Part shown: one piece after another, positions 55,751 through 64,000 of the stretch
Layout of the letters: every line of letters begins with the position of its first letter
How positions within the stretch are numbered: the first letter of the stretch is position 1
NCBI GenBank assembly: GCA_023101885.1
Contig: JALPQD010000406.1
Coordinates: forward strand, 1-64,000
Direction: 5' to 3'
DNA: 64,000 bases
Source: Typhlomys cinereus
Taxonomy: Eukaryota; Chordata; Mammalia; Rodentia; Platacanthomyidae
Made by a program: the position numbers and the translations under genes
Notes under the pieces: generated by a model
The model's database searches: none
Seen by the model: the letters and a program-made list of their open reading frames with translations, nothing else
Told to the model about the DNA's origin: nothing

Positions 55751-57902
55751 TATAGGCCAATTTCTTTGATGAACACAGATGTAAAGATTCCCAAGTAAGT
55801 CTTAGAAAATCAGATTCAAAAACATATCAAAAAGATCATTCATGGGGAACAAGTAGGCTTTATCCCCGGCACACAAGGTTGGTTCAACATACGAAAATCA
55901 ATAAATGTAATTCACCATATAAACCAGTCCAAAGTCCAAGACAACATGATACTCTCGATAGATGCAGAAAAAGCTTTTGACAAGATCCAACAGCCTTTTA
56001 TGATCAAAATGCTAGAGACAGTAGGAATGGAAAGAACCTTTATCAATATAATAAAACCTGTATACAACAAGCCCACAGCAAGGATTATGCTCAATGGGGA
56101 AAAACTTTAAATATTGCCACTGCAATCAGGAACTAGACAAGGCTGTCCACTCTCACCACTTCTATTCAATATTGTACTTGAAGTTTTAGTTGAAGCCATA
56201 AGACAAGAAAGGAACATAAGAGGGATTCAAATGGGCAAGGAAGAAGTCAAGCTATCCCTATTTGCAGATGACATGATCTTATACCTGAGGGATGCCAAAA
56301 ACTCCACCAGGAAGCTCCTGGAACTAATTGAGAAGTTCAGCAGAGTGGCAGGATACAAAATAAATGTGCAAAAATCAGAGGCCTTCCTATATGCCCAGAA
56401 TGAAAGAAGTGAAAAAGCCCTGAGAGAAACAATCCCATTTACTATAGCCCCTAAAAAAATGAAATACCTTGGTATAAACCTAATCAGGGAGATAAAAGAT
56501 CTTTACAATGAAAACTTTAAAACCCTAAAGAAAGAAATTGTAGAAGACATCAGAAGGTGGAAAGACCTCCCATGTTCCTGGACTGGCAGAATCAACATCG
56601 TAAAAATGACCATCCTACCAAAGGCAATATACAAACTCAATGCTATACGAATTAAAATCTCAAAGCAATTCTTTAAAGAAGTTGACCAAACAATCTCAAA
56701 ATTCATGTGGAGGCACAAAAGACCCAGGATAGCAAAGACAATCCTGAGTAACAAAAACACTGCTGGAGGTATTACCATACCGAACCTTAGGCTATACTAC
56801 AAATCCATAGTTATAAAAACAGCCTGGTACTGGCTCCAAAATAGACATACAGATCAATGGATAAGGATTGGAAACCCAGATATAAGCCCACAAAATTACA
56901 GCCATTTGGTCTTTGACAAAGCGGCCCAAAGAATCCAATGGAAAAAGAACAGCATCTTCAACAAATGGTGCTGGCAAAACTGGATCTCCACATGCAGAAG
57001 ATTAAAGCTGGACCCGTACTTGTCACCATGTACAAGACTTAATTCCAAATGGATCAAGGACCTTGATATAAGGCCAGAGACTATAAAAACCATAGTTGAA
57101 AGGATAGGAACTCCCTCGGGCTGATTGGGCTAGGCCAACATTTCCTAAACAGACATCCAATGGCACAGTCACTGCTACCACAGAATGGGAGAAAATCTTC
57201 ACTAACCACATATCTGACAGAGCTCTACTGTCCAGAGTGCACAAAGAACTTAGAAAACTAAACACCAAGGAAACCAGTGGCCCAATTAATAAATGGGCCC
57301 TGGAACTTAAAAGAAATTTCAGCAGCAATGAAATTAAAATGTCTAACAAATATCTTAGAAAATGCTCCACTTCCTTAGCCATCAGGGAAATGCAAATCAA
57401 AACTTCCCTGAGATATCATCTCACCCCGGTCAGGATGGCAAAAATCCACAATACAAACAGCAACAAATGCTGGAGAGGATGTGGAGAGAGGGGAACTCTC
57501 CTACATTGCTGGTGGGAATGCAGGCTCATACAGCCACTCTGGCGAGCCGTCTGGGGATTCTTAAAGAAATTAAAGATTGAAATGCCATATGACCCTGTGA
57601 TTCCACTTTTAGGAATAACCTCCCATATAGCAGAGGTTCGCCTTGATAGCACAAGCACATTCATTCCTGATCATTTACAACTGAGGGGGTATGAACTCAG
57701 ACGCAAAGATTCTCAACAAAGTTTTAGCAAATCAGATTCAAAAACATATTATAAAGATTATTCACGGGGACCAAGTAGGCCATCAAAAATGATGAATTAC
57801 TGGAATTTGCCAGGAAATGGATGTCATTAGAAACAATTATATTAATGAAGTATCCCAGACCCAGAAAATTAAGTGCCGTATGTACTCTGTAATAGGTGGC
57901 TC
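55751..57902 (+). pseudogene. L1-C ORF2 fragment
   Basis: Open pieces 56114-57124 (336 codons, with the FADD catalytic box near 56263) and 57237-57830 are in different frames. The upstream part 55751-56110 is in the frame of the first piece but has two stops. The Cys-rich C-terminal segment is at about 57469-57525. The tail of ORF2 after 57780 is displaced by the mosaic segment. Confidence 0.8.
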
Positions 57903-58956
57903 CTAGTACCAAACCCACCCAGCCCACCTTGAGACACTCATAGGTAAATCTATGTATTACCTACAGTACTTACAAGGATTATGAACAGGAGGGATGGAGT
58001 TTGGGGGGCCACACCAGAAACAAGGAGAGAAGTGACCATGTTAGAGTAGAGAAATAGGCCTCCATCAAGGACTGCAAGAAAGTAATGTGACACATGGTTA
58101 AGTTCACAGACATTCATTCCTGATCATTTACAACTAAGGGGGTATGATCTCACCAGAAGGGGAGGGCATATAGTCTGGCAGATAGAAAGTAATCATTTTG
58201 CAAATGAGTGATTGACCCCTCCCTCACTGAGGTTTTCTACTTTTATTATATCTACCCTTGAATGTGCTCTTATAATAAGACTCCACTTTAACAGCTTTCT
58301 GTCTCTGGCCAGGGGGTGACATACAGTGCCCAGCAGGATGGTGTGAAGGGCATTGCAGGAACAGCAAAACTGCAAAAGAAAATCAACAAACCACAATCCA
58401 GAACTTCAGAGACTCTATATCAACCACCTAGAACTAGGCCAGACTAATCTCCCCCCATCCTGAAGATCAGGGACATTTGCGGAAGAGGGGGCGGTAAGAG
58501 TGTAAGAGCAAAAGGATGGGAGGAGCAATGATTTGCAAGGTACTCCACACAAGTTAGGGCCAAAGCAATCATAATTGGACTTTGCATGTCCTGCGCAATG
58601 TTCAACACACTATTGACCTCACAAAGTCTAGCATCTGCTAAAGGCACCAAGATCCTTGGAGGCAAGGAATTGCCAGCCACAGTAGTGTTCCTATGCTTAA
58701 GGGGAACACAGGAAAGGTTTCAGGGAAATGCCACTGGGTCCTTGTACGTCATCGGAGAGGAGGGCCCAGAGGAGAGTCAGGAATGCACAAGAAAGAACTC
58801 TGGGAATTCGAGCGGGAGGCACTGGGGGATGGTGAGGGAGAGGTGAGGGGAGGGGGAGCAGGGGGTTCGGGGGGAGGAGAAGGGAAAGAGGGAACTCGTG
58901 TACCTATTAAGCTTGTATGAGCTGAAATAATAATAAAAAATGTTTTAAAAAAAAAA
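57903..58956 (+). other. L1-C 3'UTR and A tail
   Basis: All 3'UTR landmarks of L1-A are present in order (AGGGCATATAGTCTGGCAG at about 58164, GCACCAAGATCCTTGGAGGC at about 58643, CGTCATCGGAGAGGAGG at 58747, G-rich tract at 58815-58890, A-rich end). Confidence 0.8.
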
Positions 58957-58969
58957 GATCATTCATGGG

Positions 58970-59670
58970 CCCGTATTAGGTGCATATGTGTTCAGTATTG
59001 TGAAGTCTTCCTAGTGAATTGTACCTGTGACTAAAATTTAGTATCCATCTGTGTCTCTTATGATTATTTTTGGTTTGAAGTACACTTTGTCCGAAAGCAT
59101 AATGACTACCCCTGCCTATTTCCTGGTTCCATTACCTTGTAGAATTTTGGACCAGCCTTTTATTTTTAAGATGTGCCTATCTTTTGTGGTGAGATGAGTT
59201 TCCTGAAGGCAACAGATTGACGGTTTGTGGTTTTTAATCCAAGTTTGTAATCTGTGTCTCTTGATTGGTGAGTTAACGCCATTGACATTTAATGTTATAA
59301 TGGAGAAATTATTTTTTTTAATTTTTTTATTATTTATTATTTATTCAATTGTGCATGTATGCGTGTGTCTGTGTGTATGTATGTGTGTGTGTGTGTGTAG
59401 AACCACAGACGAATTTGGGAACCACCATGGACTCCTCCACCTCCTTGTTACTCTGCCCTGGGATTCACAGGCTCTGCCCTACCAGGACCAGAAACGCAGT
59501 CCGCCCCCACTTCCTCCTGGCGTCTATACGTGGGCCTAGGATCAGAACTCGGGACCTTCTGCCTGCAAGGCAGAGCTTAACCCCTGAGCCACCTCTCCAG
59601 CACGAGAAATTATTTTTAATTCAGGACATTTTTTATGTTTAGTGGCTTTTGTAAGTGTATTGTTTGACAT
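58970..59670 (-). pseudogene. L1-D endonuclease fragment (inverted part)
   Basis: On the minus strand, 59300-58970 reads the start of the ORF2 endonuclease (SPIKRHRL- and LQETHLTTKD-type blocks, compare 30630-30950) with substitutions and stops. SINE Y4 splits it at 59317-59603. The fragment ends at the left edge of the element. Confidence 0.7.
59317..59603 (-). repeat. Young SINE Y4 (minus strand)
   Basis: On the minus strand: GTGCTGGAGAGGTGGCTCAG head, B box GAGTTCTGATCC, body, (CA)n and A/T-rich tail. The perfect duplication gagaaattattttt flanks it at 59303-59316 and 59604-59617. It is inserted in L1-D. Confidence 0.9.
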
Positions 59671-59686
59671 TTAGGTTTTGGTGATA

Positions 59687-60747
59687 TTATATTTCCCTTC
59701 TGTCCTCCTGGATACGCTTGTTTTTTTCTTCAAGCTTTAGTATCATTTCTAGCATTTTTTTAAGGCCTGGTTTGGTGGACATGTAAGCCTTCAAGTTGCC
59801 TTTGTGCTGGAAAATTTTTCTTTCTCCTTCGATCATGATAGATAGTTTTGCCAGGTATATCAGTCTGGGTTGACATTTTTGTTCATTTAATATTTGAAGT
59901 ACGACTCTCCAAGCTCTTCTTGCTTTTACTGCTTCCATTGAGAAATCATTTGTTATTCTAATAGGTTTACCTTTAAAAGTGACTTTTTTTTCCCTTGAAG
60001 CTCTCACCACCTTTTCTTTGTCTTGAATGTGGAATGTTTTGACTATTATTTGCCATGGCGATTTTATATTTTGGTCATATCTGTTTGGGGTGCAGAATGC
60101 CTCTTGTATTATGATGGGCCTTTTGTTCTTTAGTTGAGGGAAGTTTTCATTTATGATAATTTGAAAATTTTTCTCAGGTGTGGTATTTTGGGATTCTTGC
60201 TCTGGTATTCCATGAATGTGCATGTTAGGCTTCTTTAGGGTGTCCCATATTTCTTGAATATTCCTCTCAAGTATCTTCTTGGCTTTAAGAACCTCTTCTA
60301 TTGAGCTGGTTAATTCTCCTTCTTTGTCTTGAAGATCGGAAATTCTATCTTCTGCTACATTAGTTCTGCTGATAAGACTCTCTGTTGATTTCTGCATTGA
60401 AAATAAGTTGTCTTTTAGTTTGATTTTAAACTCTGCCTGGGTCTGTTTTAACTCCTCTATGTCTATTTTTGTTTCTTGAACTGTTTTTCTCAACTCCTCC
60501 AAGTGTCTGTTGTGTTCTTGTTCAAAGTGGTTGATGTGGTTGTTTAACTCCTCCCAGATTTCCTCTTTCATAGTATTAATCCTGGTAATGATCATACTTG
60601 AAAGTTGTTATCTTGGGTTTGGCTTTCTTGGCTATTATCTGTGAATTTGTTCTGGTTGGAATTCATCATTACGGGGTTAAGTCTTTTAGTGGGAGATTTG
60701 TCTTCCTGGGTTTTGTTTCTTGTGGATCTGCACTTTGACCTGGACAT
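59687..60747 (-). pseudogene. L1-D ORF1, nearly open
   Basis: From the natural ATG at 60747-60745 the frame runs ~50 codons, loses one base near 60598, and continues from 60595 to 59687 for 302 codons without a stop. It has an N-terminal basic region, a coiled coil, then the RRM and C-terminal domains. It lacks both stops found in L1-A ORF1, so one single-base deletion is the only clear lesion. Confidence 0.85.
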
Positions 60748-60912
60748 TGTCATTTGTCTCTTAAGACCTTCAGTTTCTATGTGTTTTTGACTGAACTGAT
60801 TTAGTTGGTATGACTACTCTCGGGCAGTTATTACTAGTGCTTGCTTTGTAGTTGGGTTCGTTTGTATGTTGTTAGTATTATTTCCTAGATGAGGCTATTA
60901 GTACATCAGTTA

Positions 60913-61440
60913 AGCCATAAAGGAAATACAAATCAAAACCTCCCTGAGATATCATCGCACCCTGGTCAGGATGGCAAAAATCCACAATACAAACAACACC
61001 AAGTGCTGGAGAGGATGTGAAGAGAAGGGAACTCTCCTACATTGCTGATGGGAATGCAGGCTCATACAACCACTCTGAGGAGCTGTCTGGCGATTCTTAC
61101 AGAAGTTAAAGATTGAAATGTCATATGGCCCAGCTATTCCACTTTTGGGAATAAACCCCCATACAGCAGAGGTTTACCTCGATAGCACAAGCACGACCAT
61201 GTTCATAGCAGCACTGTTTACAATAGCAAAGTCATGGAATCAACCCATATGTCCAACAGTTGACGAATGGATAAGGAAAATGTGGTACATTTATACAATG
61301 GAATACTACTCAGCCATCAAAAATGATGAATTAATGAAATTTGCCGGGAAATGGATGTCATTAGAAACAATTATATTAAGTGAGTATCCCAAACCCAGAA
61401 AATTAAGTGCCATATGTACTCCCTAATAGGTGGCTCCTAA
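60913..61440 (+). pseudogene. L1-D ORF2 C-terminal fragment
   Basis: ORF2 resumes at AGGAAATACAAATCAAAACC (compare 33879) and runs to the 3' end. The Cys-rich segment region and the final ~100 residues (61118-61426) are present, but a frameshift near 61381 replaces the last residues. Confidence 0.75.
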
Positions 61441-62490
61441 TACCAAACCCACTTAGAGACACACTCAAAGATAAATCTCTGTAATACCTACAGTAACTGC
61501 AAAGATTATAAACAGGAGAGAAGGGTAAGGAGGGCCACACCAGAAAAAAGGAGAGAGGGGATCATGCTACAGTAGAGATACTAGGCCAACATCAATGACT
61601 GCAAGTAAGAAATGAGACATCTGGTTAAGCTCACAGACTGTCCTTCCTGGTCACTTGCAACTGTTGGGATATGATCTCACCAGAAAGGGAGGGCATACAG
61701 TCTGGCAGGTAGAAGGTAACCATTTTGCAATGGGAGACTGACCCACCCTCACCACAGTCTCTTATTCTTATTCCATCTACCTTTGAATCTATCCTTATAA
61801 TAAGACTCTATTTTAACAGCTTTTTATCTCCGGCCAGGGGGGTCACATAAAATACTCATCAGGATGGAGCCAAGGACATTGCAGGAGCAGCAAAAATGGA
61901 AAAAAAACCAACAAAGCATAATTCAGAATATCAGAAACTCTATATCAACCATCTGGAATCAGGCATGCCTAATCTCTCCCCATCCCAAAGCTCAGGGAAA
62001 TTTGTGGAAGAGGGGGTGGTAAGATTGTAAGAGCACAAGGATGGGAGGAGTCATGATATGTAACATACTCCACACAAGTTAGGAGCAAAGCAATTATAAT
62101 AGGACTCTTCATGATCTGCGCAATGACCAACATATCGTTGACCCCTAAAAGTCTAGCATGGACTAAAGGCACTAGGATCCTTAGAAGCAAGGTGTTAACA
62201 GTCACAATAGTGTACCTACACTTAAGGGGAACACAAGAAAGAGTTCTAGGAAATGCCACTGAATCCTTACACCTTATCAGAGAGGAGGACCCAGAGGAAA
62301 GTTTGATATACACATTAAAGTATGCTTCAGAGATGGGAGGATGGGACACTGGGAGAAAGAGAGGAAAGGAGGAAAGGAAGGAAAAAAGGGGGGACAGAGC
62401 AGGGAGGCCCAGGGAGAGGTGGAGGGAAGGAGGGGACAGGTGTACCTATTACATTTGTATGAGCAGAAAAATTAATTAAAAAAAGAAAAA
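61441..62490 (+). other. L1-D 3'UTR and A-rich tail
   Basis: A more diverged 3'UTR than L1-A: AGGGCATACAGTCTGGCAG at about 61690, GCACTAGGATCCTTAGAAGC at about 62169, a purine-rich tract (A- and G-rich) at 62350-62440 and an A-rich tail ending at the duplication. Confidence 0.8.
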
Positions 62491-62493
62491 AAA

Positions 62494-64000
62494 GATCATT
62501 CATGGGGATCAAGTAAGCTTTATCCCAGGCACGCAAGGTTGGTTCAACATATGCAAACCAATAAATGTAATTCATCATATAAACCAGTCCAAAGTCCAAG
62601 ACCACATGATACTCTCGATAGATGCAGAAAAAGCTTTTGACAAATTCCAACAGCCCTTTATGATCAAAACCCTAGAGAGAGCTGGAATGGAAAGAACTTT
62701 TATCAATATAATAAAAGCTATATACAACAAGCCCACAGCAAGGATTATACTCAATGGGGAAAAATGAAGCATTCCCGCTTCGATCAGGAACTAGACAAGG
62801 CTGTCCACTCTCACCACTTCTATTCAGTATTGTACTTGTAGTCTTAGCTGCAGCCATAAGACAAGAAAGGGTCATAAAAGGGATTCAAATCGGCAAGGAA
62901 GAAGTCAAGTTTATCTCTATTTGCAGATGACATGATCTTATACCTGAGGGATCCCAAAAACTCCACCAAGAAACTTCTGGAACTAATACAGAAGTTCATC
63001 AGAGTGGCAGGATACAAAATAAACATACAAAAATAGTGGCCTTCCTATATGTTCAGAAAGAAAGAAGTGAAAAAGCCTTGAGAGAAACAATCCCATTTAC
63101 TATAGCCCCTAAAAAAATGAAATACCACATAAACCTAACCAAGGAAGTAAGAGACCTTTACAATGAAAACTTTAAAACCCTAAAAAAAGAAATTGCAGAA
63201 GACACCAGAAGGTGGAAAGACCTCTCATGTTCCTGGATTGTCAGAATCAACATCATAAAAATGACCATCCTACCAAAGGCAATATACAGATTCAATGCTA
63301 TACCAATTAAAATCCCAAAGCAATTCTTTAAAGTTGACCAAATAATCTCAAAATTCATATGGAGGCACAAAAGACCCAGGATAGCAAAAACAATCCTGGA
63401 GCTGAAGCTATCACATGCCAAACCTTAGTCTATACTACAAAATGATAGATGTAAAAGCAGCCTGGTACTGGCTCCAAAATACACAAACAGATCAGTGGAT
63501 AAGGGTTGAAGAACCAGATATAATCCCACAAAAATACAGCCATTTGATCTTTGACAGAGGGGTCCAAAATGTCCAATGGAAAAAGAACAGCATCTTCAAC
63601 AAATGGTGCTGGCAAAACTGGATCTCCACATGCAGAAGATTAAAACTGGACCCGTACTTGTCACCATGTACAAGACTTAATTCCAAATGGGTCAAGGACC
63701 TTGATTTAAGGCCAGAGACTATAAAAACCATAGTTGAAAGGGTAGGGAATTCCCTTGAGCTGATTGGGCTAGGCCAACAGTTCCTAAAAAGACATCCAAT
63801 AGCACAGTCAATACAACCAACATTCAACAGATGGGATCTTGCAAATTAAAGAGCTTCTGTTCAGATAAAGAGATTGTAACTCTTTATTAACTCCCAGAAT
63901 GGGAGAAAATCTTCACTAACCACATATCTGATAGAGCTCTACTGTCCAGAGTGCACAAAGAACTTAGAAAACTAAACACCAAGGAAACAAATGGGCCAAT
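62494..64000 (+). mobile_element. L1-E: LINE-1 ORF2 fragment, cut by the window end
   Basis: Starts at the ORF2 position GATCATTCATGGGGATCAAG and continues through the RT (FADD box near 62920-62931) and downstream domain to the window end. Its frames are broken: the usable pieces are 63036-63428 and 63415-63849, with small deletions (for example near 63125 and 63333) and a rearranged stretch near 63878-63893. Confidence 0.8.

Larger units (their letters stand above)
55750..58956 (+). mobile_element. L1-C: 5'-truncated and rearranged LINE-1
   Basis: Starts within the ORF2 RT finger region, carries RT, the C-terminal domain, a 3'UTR and an A tail at 58934-58956. A ~105 bp deletion lies at about 57180 relative to 33590-33672. 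Around 57658-57780 a 3'UTR piece and an RT piece are joined out of order before the ORF2 end resumes. ORF2 also has in-frame stops at about 55793 and 56108. Confidence 0.8.
58970..62490 (+). mobile_element. L1-D: LINE-1 with 5' inversion (twin priming)
   Basis: The left part (58970 to about 60912) is minus-strand L1: endonuclease, ORF1 and end of the 5'UTR. The right part (about 60913-62490) is plus-strand ORF2 C-terminus, 3'UTR and A tail. The ORF2 middle is absent. The duplication gatcattcatggg (58957-58969 and 62494-62506), preceded by A runs on both sides, encloses the whole. This is the expected product of twin priming during L1 insertion. Confidence 0.85.

Noticed and set aside
59687..60747. 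A host coiled-coil gene on the minus strand
   Set aside because: Residue-by-residue similarity to the ORF1 of L1-A and position in an inverted L1 arm show it is L1 ORF1.

Overview
The window is mammalian, most likely rodent, genomic DNA made of a tandem satellite and layers of retroelements. I see no host protein-coding gene, no tRNA, rRNA or other structured RNA gene, and no CRISPR array. The rodent assignment rests on tRNA-derived SINEs with a B2/ID-like head (GGCTGGAGAGGTGGCTCAG), an L1 whose 5'UTR is built of tandem monomers, many ERVL-MaLR LTRs with a leucine-tRNA type primer site, and class II (betaretrovirus-like) ERVs. I saw no murid B1 element, which hints at a non-murid rodent, but that is weak.

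Layout. 1-3573: old SINE copies, L1 3' ends and some ancient repeat. About 24 kb in total is one satellite of ~18-20 bp monomers, each carrying a TGATGTCA core, organised in a longer higher-order repeat. It is cut into pieces at 3574-9317 (forward), 11036-15280, 16770-16825, 22324-23841, 25900-26857 and 37514-37604 (all reverse), then 37605-41038, 43087-50748 and 55609-55749 (forward). The pieces are separated by: an ERV 3' remnant (9318-11035); a minus-strand MaLR provirus (15281-16769); a rearranged class II provirus (16826-22323); a second minus-strand MaLR (23842-25899); a plus-strand MaLR provirus (26858-37513) that holds a near full-length L1 and a second truncated L1; a minus-strand ERV with an L1 inside its env tail (41039-43086); and a class II ERV holding three young SINEs (50749-55608). 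From 55750 to the window end there are three stacked L1 copies, one with a 5' inversion.

History. At several insertions the satellite resumes at or close to the same higher-order position, and target-site duplications of the expected size can be read (5 bp for MaLR, 6 bp for the class II ERV, 13-16 bp for SINEs and L1). The satellite therefore predates these insertions. The block 11036-37604 lies in the opposite orientation to both flanks, so a ~26.6 kb inversion (or an assembly inversion) is implied.

Nothing here looks autonomously active: every L1 and ERV reading frame carries stops, frameshifts or deletions. The best preserved pieces are the L1 ORF2 reverse-transcriptase half (31897-34398), an integrase ORF with its DD35E triad (20459-21013), and a dUTPase-protease ORF with an upstream -1 slippery heptamer (51984-52772). 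The most novel item is the CRE-like higher-order satellite.
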